This document shows positions 20,325 to 31,499 of a stretch of DNA of 64,000 nt, piece after piece. The notes under the pieces were generated by a model. The model ran no database searches and was not told where the DNA came from. It worked only from the letters and a program-made list of their open reading frames with translations. Made by a program: the position numbers and the translations under genes. The DNA is from Euptelea pleiosperma (taxonomy: Eukaryota; Streptophyta; Magnoliopsida; Ranunculales; Eupteleaceae). How positions within the stretch are numbered: the stretch's first letter is position 1; each line of letters opens with the position of its first letter. The stretch covers positions 27,056,978 through 27,120,977 of the forward strand of contig CM068553.1 of NCBI GenBank assembly GCA_035048495.1, written 5' to 3'.

Positions 20325-23254
20325 TATATATATATATATAATAAAACAGGACGGTTGTCTCCCCCTCTTATCCGGCTTCATAAAGGATGGCTGAGATCTT
20401 ATCACACTAAATGGATGGTGGATCTCAGCCACTCACACCCAATTTTGACAAACGCTTTGTCGATGAGTGCCGTGGGCACAGGTCACCTACTATTTACCTA
20501 AATATAAGGAATGAAATGGGTTGGATTTACATATAGCCCAAGGGTCAGGCTCAAGAGCCCCACTTTTTATGCCTCGAGAGGAGTGTTACCGTTGAAATGG
20601 CCAGGGGCAAAAATGAAAAAAAATGGATTTGAATGATTTAAACGGAAAAAAATGGTGTTGAAATTCAAATTTAAAATTTGAAATTTAAAAATTTAAATTT
20701 AAAAAAAAAATAGAATTTAACAAATATTTAATGGTTTTCTTATACCCCTCTTATCTTATATGGCTTCAATAATGAGTGACTGAGATCCACTATGCGTCAT
20801 ATCGATGGCTGAGATTAACTCCCACCCGATTTTGACAAACACTTTATCGGAAAGTGCCGCGGGCACGGGCCACCTACGCATATGTCAAGACGTACAACTC
20901 AGTTGTATTCTCTTATCTTATCCATCCATCTAATGTGGACGGTTAGATAAAGAGTGGTTGAGATCAAATCCATCGATCTAATGTGGACGGTTAGATTTCA
21001 GCTACTCAATCCGCTTCATTTGACCTCGATTTATTCAAAATTTAAATTTCGACACCGTTATTTTTGTTATTTCTGGTATTTTCCCATTTCTCCCTCTGTG
21101 CGTTACAATTCGTTATCATGGAAAAAAACAATAACACCCTAGTCCGTTATACCGTTTGAGTGCCGAAGGCACCCAATTTTTGCAAACTCTTTTGTTGGAG
21201 AGTGCCGTGGGCATGGGCCATTTACTATTCTATATAACAAAACACATTGGTTGTCTCCCTACTTATACCTCCTCTTATAAGCATCAACAAAGAAGGGCCG
21301 AGATCTAATCCTCTCCCAAATGGACGGTGGATCTCCGCCACTCACCTGATTTTGGCAAATTCTTTGTCGAGGAGTGCCGATGGCACGGGGCACCCACTAA
21401 TATATCTATACAACAAAACAGGGAAGTTGTCTCCCCCGATTATCTGTTTCAATAAAGAAGGGCCGGGATTTTATCCCCCAAATGATTTTGGTAAATCCTT
21501 AATTTGATGGAGAGTGCCGAGGGCACGGGCCACCCACTATCAATATTACTAGTGACTGGTTTTCTTATACCCCCTCTTATCATATATGGCTTCAATAATG
21601 AGTGGTTGAGATCCACTATGCTTCATATCGATGGCTGAGATTAACTCCCACCCGATTTTGACAAACACTCTGTCGGAAAGTGCTGCGGGCACGGGCCACC
21701 CATGCGTATAACAAAACAACTCAGTTGTATTCTCTTATCTTATCCATCCATCTAATGTGGACGGTTAGATAAAGAGTGGTTGAGATCAAATCCATCGATC
21801 TAATGTAGACGGTTAGATTTCAGCCACTCAATCCGCCTCATTTGACCTCAATTTATTCAAAATTTGAATTTCAACACCGTTTTTTTTGTTATTTCTTTTA
21901 CTTTCCCATTGCTCCCTCTGTGCGTTACAATCCGTTAGAACAGCCGTTATAATGGAAAAAATGGTAAAGTCCCAGTCCGTTATACCGTTTGAGTGCCGAA
22001 GGCACCCAATTTTTGCAAACGCTTATGTCGGAGAGTGCCGTGGGCACGGGCCATTTACTAGTATATAACAAAACAGGATGGTTGTCTCCCCCTCTTATCC
22101 AGCTTCATAAAGGATGGCCGAAATCTTATCACACCAAATGGATGGTGGATCTCAGCCACTCACACCCAATTTTGACAAACGCTTTGTCGATGAGTGCCGT
22201 GGGCACGGGTCACCTACTATCTATATAACAAAACAGGACGGTTGTCTCCCCCTCTTATCCGGCTTCATAAAGGATGGCTGAGATCTTATCACACCAAATG
22301 GACGGTGGATCTCAGCTACTCACACCCAATTTTGACAAACGCTTTGTCGATGAGTGCCGTGGGCACGGGTCACCTACTATTTACCTACATATAAGGAATG
22401 AAATGGGTTGGATTTACATATAGCCCAAGGGTCGAGCTCAGGAGCCCCACTTTTTATGCCTCGAGAGGGGTGTTACCGTTAAAACGGATTGAATGGCTAG
22501 GGACAAAAATGAAAAAAATAGATTTTAATGATTTTAACAGAAAAAAGTGGTGCTGAAATTCAAATTTTAAAATTTAAAATTTTAAAATTAAAAAAAAAAT
22601 AGAATTTAACGGAAATTTAATGGTTTTCTTATACCCGGGCCCTCTTATCTTATATGGCTTCAATAATGAGTGGCTGAGATCCACTATGCTTCATATCGAT
22701 GGTTGAGATTAACTCCCACCCGATTTTGGCAAACACTTTGTCGGAAGGTGCCTCGGGCACGGGCCACCCATGCATATATCAAGACAACTCAGTTGTGTTC
22801 TCTTATCTTATCCATCGATCTAATGTGGACGGTTAGATTTCAACCACTCAATCCGCCTCATTTGACCTCAATTTATTCCAAATTTAAATTTCAACACCAT
22901 TATTTTTTGTTATTTATGTTATTTTTCTATTTCTCCCTCTGTGCGTTACAATCCGTTATAACAGCCGTTATAATGGAAAAAACGGTAACGACCCAGTCCG
23001 TTATACCGTTTGAGTGCCAAAGGCACCCAATTTTTGCAAACACTTTTGTTGGAGAGTGCCGTGGGCATGGGCCATTTACTATTCTATATAACAAAACACA
23101 TTGGTTGTCTCCCTACTTATACCTCCTCTTATAAGCATCAACGAAGAAGGTCCGAGATCTAATCCTCCCCCAAATGGACGGTGGATCTCCGCCACTCACC
23201 TGATTTTGGCAAATTCTTTGTCGAGGAGTGCCGATGGCACGGGGCACCCACTAG
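20325..23254 (+). mobile_element. Helitron concatemer: modular head-to-tail array of short non-autonomous units
   Basis: At least 12 units in one orientation. Approximate limits: A 20325-20492, F 20493-20732, B 20733-20877, C 20881-21228, D 21229-21400, E 21405-21540, B 21558-21703, C 21706-22061, A 22062-22219, A 22220-22380, F 22381-22621, B 22622-22771, C 22772-23082, D 23083-23254. Units A, D and E start (T)CTATATAACAAAACA or close, and end with a hairpin such as GTGCCGTGGGCAC, about 10 bases and CTAG, CTAA or CTAT. Unit C has two hairpins (GTGCCGAAGGCAC, then GTGCCGTGGGCAC). The order A-F-B-C-D occurs twice. The array ends CTAG|T at 23254, a classic Helitron terminus. No Rep/helicase gene: replication must come from elsewhere. 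Confidence 0.75.
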
Positions 23255-23268
23255 TACATATATATATA

Positions 23269-23941
23269 GGGTCAGGATCGGGAGACAACAATTTCATATA
23301 ACATTTTTTATAACAATTTTGGCGTACCCACTTGGAAGACGAATCAATAGCTGATTTTTGGTGAGGATGATCTCTTCCTCATATAGATCACCCCTACAAA
23401 AAATCAGCACATTCTGAAATTTCTAACCCCATCAAATGTGATTTTCATCTTCCAAGTGGGTACGGATTGATAACGATATAAATAGACGGTCCATAATTCT
23501 TCAACTTGTAAACCAATCTATGAATATCGGATTGATTTGAATTTTTGTGAAGATGATCTCCTCACTATAGAGACCATCCTCACCAAAAATCACCCCATTC
23601 CAAGACTTAATTTATACATTGGCCTGTGCCAATTTTTGTTGTCAAAAATGTTGTATGATCTCCTCACCATATAGATCACCCCTACAAAAAATCAGCCAAT
23701 TTTGAAATTTCTAATCCCATCAAATGTAGTTTTCAAGTGAACGATAAAAATAGTCGGTCCCTAATTCATGAACTTGTAAACTAGTCTACGAATATCAGAA
23801 TGACTTGAATTTTTGTGAGGATGATCTCCTCACAATAGAGACCATCCTCACCAAAAATCATCCCATTCCAAAACTTCTAATTTATATATTGGCCCATGCC
23901 AATATTTTGTTGTCAAAATATTTGTCCCCCGATCCTGATCC
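23269..23941. mobile_element. TIR element with internal tandem duplication
   Basis: Terminal inverted repeats GGGTCAGGATCGGGAGACAA (23269-23288) and its inverse at 23922-23941 match at 18 of 20 positions. Flanks are (TA)n. The interior is two diverged tandem copies (about 23368-23655 and 23656-23925), each with 'gatcacccctacaaaaaatcagc', 'aacttgtaaac' and 'agaccatcctcaccaaaaatca'. No coding region. Superfamily not decided. Confidence 0.7.
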
Positions 23942-24465
23942 ATTATATATATATATGTTGTATTGGGCGGTTGAAAAGAATTGAAAAATGTACTTTGCAA
24001 TTTCTATAGTGAAGAACACCAATCATCATCACTCGTGGAGTAGGTTTCGGACGAACCTCGTAAATATCGTCTTCATGCCACACGAAACTTGAAATGTTGG
24101 CAAGTCTAAATTGCATGTATGATGCACAACTATTTGGACCCAGCTACATGGAAAGCATCCTTTTTTCACGTGGAACACACCTACCTAGCATTTTGCTATT
24201 CATAAAGTATCAAATCTTAAGTAAAAAAAGGTTTAGTGTCTTGTGGCTGATGAGTTTTGAATCCAAGACCTCAAAGACTTTAAAACAAATTAAAAGTAAA
24301 GTGTGCATTTGAGGTTAAGGAGTTTTGAACCCTCGGGTGCTTTTTCAATTCGCTCACAGATCCTGTATTCATGCCATTGTATATTACTACTTGGATGTTA
24401 ACCATGGGTTGTGGGAATAATAATTTCATAAAAATATGTGGGGTTAATACCACATCTGTAAAGAC
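23942..24465. other. No gene recognised
   Basis: Unique-looking AT-rich DNA. The segment TACTACTTGGATGTTAACCA near 24387 recurs with one change upstream of the second BAHD gene (about 36407), hinting at an older shared duplication. Confidence 0.4.
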
Positions 24466-25640
24466 TGTAAAGAATATTTTCATATTCTAGCTTGGCAAAG
24501 ATTCCGTGTGACATAAAACATTCATTTAACATTTCTTATGAGCATCAGTGTAGTGTTGAAGATGTTGTGGTACGTATACTTCGTCGACTACGTGAAGACT
24601 AGGAGACAGAGACAGCAAGGATCAGCCGGTTGACGACAGGAGTCAACTGAGTAACTGCTCATTTGTCGGTTATAGATCATGTACACTCGTTTAGGAAGGT
24701 AAGTGATTTAGTGGTCATAGGAATAGTTTTTAAAATGAATAAAATATAATAGTCAAACCTAATCATGGACAGACTCGAGTCTAAGTCAAGATTATTGACT
24801 TCTGAGAAAGTTCGATCGATTGGACTATTTAGACCAATCAATTAGAGACCTCTGTGAAATCGATTGGACTCTACGAGACAGAACTTGATTAAAGCCCAAT
24901 CGATTGGAGACCTCTATTAAATCGATTGGATCTTACGAGACAAACTTATTTAAGTCCGATCAATTGGACTTGGTACAATTGATTGGATTTACGAAGGAAA
25001 AAACTCATCCGTACAAGACCAATCAATTGGACTTAGCCCAATCGATTGAACTCAAAGTACAATTGATTGGACTTCACACGGATTGAGTCTTTTTAGATCC
25101 GAAATTCTAGTTTCCACTTACCCCATTTTCTAAAAGATTCTGTGCTACAAATTCTATAAATATAACTCATTTCTAACTTTACAAAATACACTTCTACACA
25201 TTGGAATACTAAAGTGTAAGAGAGTTGAGGTAGAGCTACCTATCCATAGACAATCAACCGTTGCAGATTGGATTAATCAACTTCGGATACATTTCTCCTA
25301 TTATTTACAGATTATAGTTTTGTTCGATTCAAATCCTAGATCCATGGTATTATTGTCTTGTTGTTTTTCTGTGAATAATACCAATATCTTGATGTTGCTA
25401 AATCATTGTCAAAGCTCATGCTTTTTGAAAATAAAGAACCCCATCAAAGTATTGGATTACGATTGGATGCAAACCAATTTTTGAACCTCTAAATCTGAGA
25501 AGTTCACCTCCCGCGAATTCATTTAATTTTTATATATTTCAGATTGTATATTTAGTTAAATTAATAAATATGAACTGTGTGATTGTTTGGATAGTGGAAT
25601 CCCATATCAAAGCAAATTTTATTTATAATAGATTTTCTTC
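24466..25640 (+). repeat. Diverged LTR of the palindrome-bearing SIRE-like family (solo or truncated)
   Basis: Starts TGTAAAGAATATTTTCATAT and follows the LTR of the 3362-12210 element through the 'gagcatcagtgtagtgt', 'cagagacagcaaggatcag', 'cgactcgagtctaagtc' type blocks. About ten ATCGATTGG-type units lie at 24811-25075, and TATAAATAT at 25155. Similarity fades after about 25200, with a last hint at TGTGTGATTGTTTG near 25576. No gag, primer site or second LTR adjoins it, so it is a solo or truncated LTR; its right end is uncertain. Confidence 0.65.
24811..25075. promoter_or_regulatory. Palindrome cluster in the diverged LTR
   Basis: About ten units such as TTCGATCGATTGGAC, AAATCGATTGGAC, CCCAATCGATTGGAG, GTACAATTGATTGGA. 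More mutated than in the younger LTRs, but many changes keep the two-fold symmetry (AATTGATT, AATCAATT). Confidence 0.7.
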
Positions 25641-25859
25641 CTTTTATTCCAAAAACATTTCTTAATCCACTTGGGTTTGGCATGGTTCAATTTCCCCAAT
25701 TCTAAATCAGATTTCAAAACGATGACATTCAATATCTTAAAGAAAACAATCCATCTCCAAGAAGGAAGGCTATATAAAAAAAATTTAATTGATGTATTAT
25801 TTTCTAAGTATTAAAATAAGATAATTCAACAATCCACAAAGCTTTATTTTTTATTTATA

Positions 25860-26750
25860 CTAGTGGGTGCCCCGGGCCATCGGCACTCTTCAACAAAGAA
25901 TTTGCCCAATTCGACAAAGAATTTGCCCAAATCAAGTAAGTGGCGGAGATCCACCATCCATTTGGGGGAGGATTAGATCTCGGCCCTTCTTTGTTGGTGC
26001 TTATAAGAGGAGGTATAAGTAGGGAGACAACTAAATTATTTTGTTATATAGAATAGTAAATGGCCTGTGCCCACGGCCCTCGATCTCCGACAAAAGCGTT
26101 TGCAAAAATTGGGTGCCTTCGGCACTCAAACGGTATAACGGACTGAGGCGTTACCATTTTTTACATTATAACGGCTATTATAACTGATTGTAACGCATAG
26201 AGGGGGAAATGGGAAAGTAACAGAAATAACAAAAAATAATGGTGTTGAAATTCAAATTTTGAATAAATTGAGGTCAAATGAGGCGGATCGAGTGGCTGAA
26301 ATCTAACCGTCCACATTAGATCGATGGATTTGATCTCAACCAATCTTTATCTAACCGTCCACATTAGATGGATGGATAAGATAAGAGAATACAACTGAGT
26401 TGTCTTGTTATATAAGTGGGTGGCCTTGCCCGCGGCACTTTTCAACAAAGTGTTTGTCAAAATCGTGTGGGAGTTAATCTCAGCCATCGATATGAAGCAT
26501 AGTGGATCTCAGCCACTCATTATTGAAGCCATATAAGATAAGAGGGGGTATAAGAAAATCACAGTCATCACTTGTTATATTTATTGTGGGTGGCCCGTGC
26601 CCTCGGCACTCCGTCAAAGCATTTGCCAAAATCAGGTGTGAGTGGCTGAGATCCACCGTCATTTGGGGGAAAAGATATTGGCCGTCTTTTGTCAAAATAG
26701 ATAAGAGGGGGTATAAGTGGGGAGACAACTTCCCTGTTTTGTTATATAGA
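25860..26750 (-). mobile_element. Helitron concatemer, minus strand (units E-B-C-D)
   Basis: Read on the minus strand it begins A|TCTATATAACAAAACAGGG at 26750 and ends GGCACCCACTAG|T at 25860, both termini correct for insertion between A and T. Inside, in order: unit E (26750-26586), B (about 26560-26415), C (26414-26053), D (26052-25860). The C-D junction is CTAT|TCTATATAAC, the same junction as at 21228/21229 and 23082/23083 in the plus array. It lies about 0.9 kb upstream of the first BAHD gene. Confidence 0.75.
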
Positions 26751-27002
26751 TATATTTTTTAAAAATTGCCCATGCTGAGCATATATATATTATTCAATCT
26801 TCTAGAGTGGGTTACATGTATATCTTATGCAATGTTCTAGAGTCTTCATCCACGAGGGAAATATTTTTTCATACTTGCTCTGGATTCTTTGGATCTAAGA
26901 TTTGGTGGAATATTATCTTCTTCTTGTCATGATACAGTAGGAGATATTAGGGATTTTGAGAGAATCATTCCACATCTCTCAACGCGGTGGAAACTTAGTA
27001 AA

Positions 27003-27240
27003 TTCGCGTATTATTCGTGTTTAATACCCGAATTTTTTTTTTTTTAAGAAACGTTTAATACGGCCGTATAAAATAAAAAATCAGAAAAATCACGACTTTT
27101 AAGATTATACGAATAAACCACACGTATTATTCGTGTTTAATACACGAATTTTACGTTTTTTTTAAATAGAAAACGTATTAAACGACCGCATAAAATGAAA
27201 AAATTGGTAAAATTCAGGCATTTAAGGCTAAATGAATATA
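27003..27240. repeat. Two-copy tandem repeat of about 118 bp
   Basis: CGTATTATTCGTGTTTAATA followed by CNCGAATTTT, a T-run, an 'aacgtNttaa.acg.ccg.ataaaat' block and 'ttttaag' occur twice (from about 27008 and about 27124). Within each unit TTCGTGTTTAATACNCGAA is itself palindromic. It is unlike neighbouring repeats. Confidence 0.65.
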
Positions 27241-27388
27241 ACATTTCAACAATGACCGGATTTTTATTTTCTGGAACCGAATTAAACTCGAACTTTTCCC
27301 GTTTCGAATCTTTGCCGTATGCCGAATTGCTAACTATGGGTGGAACACTTGCTGGTGTGTGTACCCATTCCTAAATTGGGTTTGCACT

Positions 27389-27399
27389 CTATATATAAG
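27389..27399 (+). promoter_or_regulatory. Candidate TATA box of the first BAHD gene
   Basis: CTATATATAAG stands about 290 bp before the ATG, inside a block (GGGTTTGCACTCT..AAGAC) also found about 320 bp before the second BAHD gene. There the TATATA is absent (GCACTCTAAGACG, ending about 36545). The assignment as core promoter is inference. Confidence 0.4.
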
Positions 27400-27681
27400 A
27401 CAAATTCTTGGCATGGTATCTTTAGATATATCTAACAAAGGTATCTTCACAAATACTTAGTCAACTGCTAGGCTGTTAACTTAGGGTTTATACTAGCCTT
27501 GGTGTTTGTTTATTTTAGTTGATGAGATCATGCGATCAGTACTCTTTTTAAATGATCCAAATGCAAGCCTTGAGTGTGATCAACGGACCATGTGATCAAC
27601 AGCAAGCCTTGCAGGAAAGCTTAAGTCCGCTAGCTGCACCTCTTGAGTCCTCATCATTTTCATTGTTTGCTCCATTTCAAA

Positions 27682-29037
27682 ATGGTGACTGCAAAATTTA
27701 ACGTCGAATTTACTGGAAAATCGTTAGTACGAGCTGCCGATGTGTCCATCAAATCCTACACTCTCCCTCTCTCCAACTTTGATCTACTTTCAGGCCGGTC
27801 TCCGGTCACCATCTTCTATGCTTACAGAAAGCCACAATTCGGAGACTTCTCATCTGTTGTTTCCGTAGTCAAAAGCTCCCTTGCCGAGACTCTTAGTCAC
27901 TACGGCCCGTTTGCAGGTCGAATCGTTTCGAATTCTGCTACTGGTGATGTAGAGATTCTATGTAACAACGAAGGTGTCGAGGTTATAGAAGCTCATACGA
28001 ACATCGATCTAGCAAACCTTGATTTCTATGATCTATCCCAATCTCTACAGAAGGAATTAGTCCTACCACCACATGAGATACCATTACGCTTGCAAGTCAC
28101 TAGTTACAAATGTGGAGGCTTCTCTATCTCATGGAGCTTTGATCATGCACTAGCAGACGCAACCGCCTTCGATATGTTTCTTATATCATGGTCGGAGATT
28201 GCACAGAAGAAGCAGATCTCAAGAATCCCAGATCATCGAAGATCGTTTTTCAAGCCTCGATCACCTCCCACTTACAGCCCCTCACTCGATCGGACTTTCG
28301 GTAAGAGCACCATGGAGGAGATCCTCAACATGCCGATCTCTGCTTATGACATCTCAGTCAAGCGACTATACTTCATTGAGGCATCGGACGTCGATCGTCT
28401 GCAAGAGCTAGCTAACCAGGATGGACAGAAGAGAACCAAAATCGAAGCTTTCTCAGCGTACCTGTGGAAGCTCATGGCAACCGCAATAGAAGAATCCAAT
28501 GCGCATTGTAAGATGGGATGGTTAGTCGATGGGCGGCGAAGGATGTCTCACGGGGTGTCGAATTTGATTGGAAATGCTGTGTCCATGGCCATTGGAGAGG
28601 CAGGCGTGCAAGATTTGAAGCAAGCATCAATCTCGCAAGTGGCAGGTGTTGCACATGAAGCAATCACGGAGGTGACTAATGAACCACATTTCTTGGACTT
28701 AATTGACTGGATTGAGTGTCACAAGCCGGGGTTGCTTCTGGCCAAGATATTGTTGGGAATTGGTGGACCTGCTGTTATGGTATCGTCTGGTCGTCAGTTT
28801 CCAGTGAAGGAAATAGACTTGGGTTTCGGTCCACCGGTGCTAGGCACATGCTATTCGACTGTACCGAGGCTCAATGCGGGGTACGTGAACCCTCAACCGA
28901 GTGCGAGGGGTGACGGGTCTTGGGTTGTGTTTGGGATAGTGTGGCCAAAGTTGGCAGCAGCCTTGGAATCAGATCCCAATCATGTTTTCAAGCCCATGAA
29001 CGCATATCACCTTGGATTGGTGAGAGCCGTTCTATGA
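27682..29037 (+). CDS. BAHD acyltransferase, copy 1
   Basis: Uninterrupted 451-residue ORF without introns, a normal length for plant BAHD enzymes, which move acyl groups from acyl-CoA to alcohols or amines in the cytosol. The first ATG (27682, context AAAATGG, MVTAKF) is used; there is no earlier in-frame ATG. The catalytic HxxxD motif is H155-A-L-A-D159, within SWSFDHALADAT. The structural DFGWG motif is changed to D379-L-G-F-G383. N-terminal SIKSYTLPLSNFDLL and the FYAYRKPQ segment fit the family (strand 1 and 'FYxP'-like region). Substrate cannot be told; similarity to alcohol acyltransferases of the coniferyl-alcohol or hydroxycinnamoyl type is my impression only. A close paralogue is at 36852. 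AATAAA lies 95 bp after the stop. Confidence 0.93.
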   Translation: MVTAKFNVEFTGKSLVRAADVSIKSYTLPLSNFDLLSGRSPVTIFYAYRKPQFGDFSSVVSVVKSSLAETLSHYGPFAGRIVSNSATGDVEILCNNEGVEVIEAHTNIDLANLDFYDLSQSLQKELVLPPHEIPLRLQVTSYKCGGFSISWSFDHALADATAFDMFLISWSEIAQKKQISRIPDHRRSFFKPRSPPTYSPSLDRTFGKSTMEEILNMPISAYDISVKRLYFIEASDVDRLQELANQDGQKRTKIEAFSAYLWKLMATAIEESNAHCKMGWLVDGRRRMSHGVSNLIGNAVSMAIGEAGVQDLKQASISQVAGVAHEAITEVTNEPHFLDLIDWIECHKPGLLLAKILLGIGGPAVMVSSGRQFPVKEIDLGFGPPVLGTCYSTVPRLNAGYVNPQPSARGDGSWVVFGIVWPKLAAALESDPNHVFKPMNAYHLGLVRAVL

Positions 29038-29131
29038 TACATACTTCTGTATCAAAAATTTTATGCGGATGTGTTAATGTGATATGCCCTCACAACCAAA
29101 ATAACATTCATAAGTGTTTATGGGTATATAA

Positions 29132-29137
29132 AATAAA
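29132..29137 (+). terminator. Polyadenylation signal of BAHD copy 1
   Basis: AATAAA 95 bp downstream of the stop codon at 29037, in an AT-rich stretch. Confidence 0.5.
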
Positions 29138-29159
29138 ATGTTCATATATATGATGATTG

Positions 29160-30360
29160 TGGGTACGACATTTTTTCAGATAAACATGATTGAGACACGT
29201 GTCTGCTGAATCGATTAGGATTCACCCGACACATGCGGCTACTCCCTTTTCCTTACGATTAGGAGACATCCTCAATGTCGTAACCAATGGAGCTCGGAAG
29301 AGTGAGTCTGCATGAATTGATTCCCACAGACGGCACCAAAAGATGTGGAGAAAAAATCCCGCAGATCCCCACCTAGGGTTTTGTGTCACGATCAAGCCTT
29401 ACACCTGGTGTGAATGTTTAAAGAACATGACTACTTGGGCAGATGTCGAGAAGTATGGAGGCCTGGCCGAGAAGTCTGAGGACACCTCTTGCGCTAAGCC
29501 AAGACGTTTGAGGTGAATCCGACAAGTCCAAATAACCCTGCAAAAACCCTCACTAGTGGAACCCTAAGGTGCAAATGGGGGGGGGGGGAATCAAGTTAGT
29601 TTCAACTTCAAAGGATAATTTGGCAGAGTTTTAGCTAGTGAATTGTGCATACCTATGAATTAATGATCCAACCTCCTTCATTTACAGACCACTTACATGC
29701 TGACGTGTCGGTTGCTCACTGCCACACTCTTCTTCTTGTGTACGCGTTTGCTCTGCCATAACCTTTTCCCCTTACAAAGTTGATTGTCTTGATTTGTTTC
29801 ACTTGCTGACAATCCTAACTACCATCTGTCGTACTAACCAACCGCCCCATCATGATCGCAACCGCCCCATCATGATCTATAGTCGACTGGCTTATCCTCT
29901 GACATGGTTAACTACCTACTATTGTATTAACATATCCTTCTATCCTCAATACCCAACGCTGATTGACTCTTCTACTGATAAGGATCACCACCTAGCTACT
30001 ACATCAATCAATCAATCCACCACCACCTATTCTTGTTCTAGCACTTTATTGCTCTCGGATTACCCGTAGCCGAGGTGCACTAGTACTACTGGTTAAGTAT
30101 TGCTTTAAAAACGGATCGACCATGCTCTTGATCCGGTATTTCTCGGTCTATGATCATACTTCTCGATGTACTCCATTCTTTATGCTCTCGGCATGTAATG
30201 TTCTCTATGCTCTTAGCATGCACTGTTCTCTATATATGCTCTCAGAATATGCCATTCTCCTATGCTCGTGATGTGAACCCCTTCTATTCTCTCGGCACAT
30301 AAAGTGGCCGACTTCTCATTCACCCACATGGCGTCATCGGGTGTCATAAATTTACTGGTA
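29160..30360 (-). repeat. Possible minus-strand gypsy LTR remnant with primer-site-like sequence
   Basis: The segment TTCCCACAGACGGCACCA (29322-29339) is, on the minus strand, TGGTGCCGTCTGTGGGAA, very like the TTGGCGCCGTCTGTGGGAA start of the interior of many plant gypsy elements. The region to its right would then be the LTR; it includes decayed TCTCGGCATG repeats at 30160-30300. No pol fragment and no second LTR were found, so this stays tentative. Confidence 0.35.
30160..30300. repeat. Degenerate tandem repeat (TATGCTCTCGGCATG type)
   Basis: Four or five imperfect units: TATGCTCTCGGCATGTAATG, TATGCTCTTAGCATGCACTG, TATGCTCTCAGAATATGCC, TATGCTCGTGATGTGAA. Similar in style to the array at 12880-13250. 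Confidence 0.65.
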
Positions 30361-30369
30361 CCCACAATT

Positions 30370-30740
30370 GTGGACCTACAAATAAAAAATCAACATAATT
30401 ACTGATTTCAAAGCTTGGATCTTTGTACGCCCCAAATAATGGTTAATAAACCATGAAAATGACTCCAATCCAACACTTAGAAATCACTACTCGGGCTAAG
30501 TTTTTGGTATGTATGTCCATCTAGATTGGGGAGCCAAACATCCATACGGTCTGAATATCTCTAAAAATGTGCGACAATCAGCAAAGTTCTACTCAAAAGA
30601 GGGTTATTTGGCGCTAAATCAAACTGCTCGATATCCCTAGGTGGACCTACAGACCAAAAAAGGCCGGGTTATCAGGCTAAATTTGTGGTCTGTATGTCTA
30701 TATAACTAGGAGAACCTAGGAGACGAAAACGGTGACAGGC
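30370..30740. repeat. Dispersed MITE-like repeat, copy 3
   Basis: Modules TGATTTCAAAGCTTGGATCT, AGAAATCACTACTCGGGCT, 'gtccatctagattggg' and 'catccatacggtctg', followed by half copies in the other orientation ('ccctaggtggacctacagacc'). Confidence 0.5.
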
Positions 30741-31229
30741 AGTCGAAGGAAAGGAGAGAGGAGAGTTTTGCCCTAAAAACCTTACCCGATGGCGGACGGC
30801 ACTCGTTGGCCGGCATACAGCGGCACAACTGGAAAGGAGAGAGGGTAGAGGGGAGGAAAAATTTTGGGTTTTTTTATATATGCACTTTTAGCGGCGTTAA
30901 TACGTTCCTTCTAATCTTTCAAGATTTATATTTAAAATAACAAATTCACTTCAACGACACAATTCAATTTCAGACATTTTACATACCTCATCAAACCCTT
31001 AACACACATATTTATAAAGAAATTCTTACGACTTCCTAACTATGTACCCACCTCCCTCAACATTTTGACACATGGAATAACTAACGCAACTGACTAACCA
31101 CCTACTATTCATAACATTTAGACACATGGAAAGAACTAACATAACTTCCTAACCGTTGAATAACTACATAATGATGATGTGGCTGGATATCTGGTGGTGA
31201 TGACATTGCAGGTCAGAAACATATGTAAC

Positions 31230-31410
31230 ATGCCCAGGTCCTGGCCGCCGCTATAGTATGTTCTTTTAGTGATAGTTTTTAGTTGACCGCAGCTATTAAT
31301 GGAATCTATAGCAATAACCAAGCTCTGGCAGTCAAGCTCTAGCCGCCGCTAAAACTCCTCTATATATAGCGGCGGTTTTATCTGGCCACCACTAAAAGTC
31401 CGTTGCCTAT
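31230..31410. repeat. Possible CACTA-type subterminal repeat (AGCGGCGGTTTT)
   Basis: TAGCCGCCGCTAAAA and TAGCGGCGGTTTTA face each other around a TCCTCTATATA loop. GGCCGCCGCTATAG and TGGCCACCACTAAAAG flank them. Such AGCGGCGGTTTT repeats are common near ends of plant CACTA transposons. No CACTA terminus was located. Confidence 0.35.
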
Positions 31411-31499
31411 CTGCAGGACGAGGAATCCGAGAGCAATCTGATCGATCTAACGTCGTTCAGTACTTTAGTAAGTTTGTATAGAAAACGCTGGTGCAACTA

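Noticed and set aside
20247..23301. Several 60-150 codon ORFs over the 20-23 kb region
   Set aside because: They run across Helitron unit joints and repeat between units; they do not resemble proteins.
24466..25640. Clean solo LTR with target duplication
   Set aside because: The left flank AAGAC has no matching copy at any plausible right end; the end could not be fixed, so only a diverged LTR is called.
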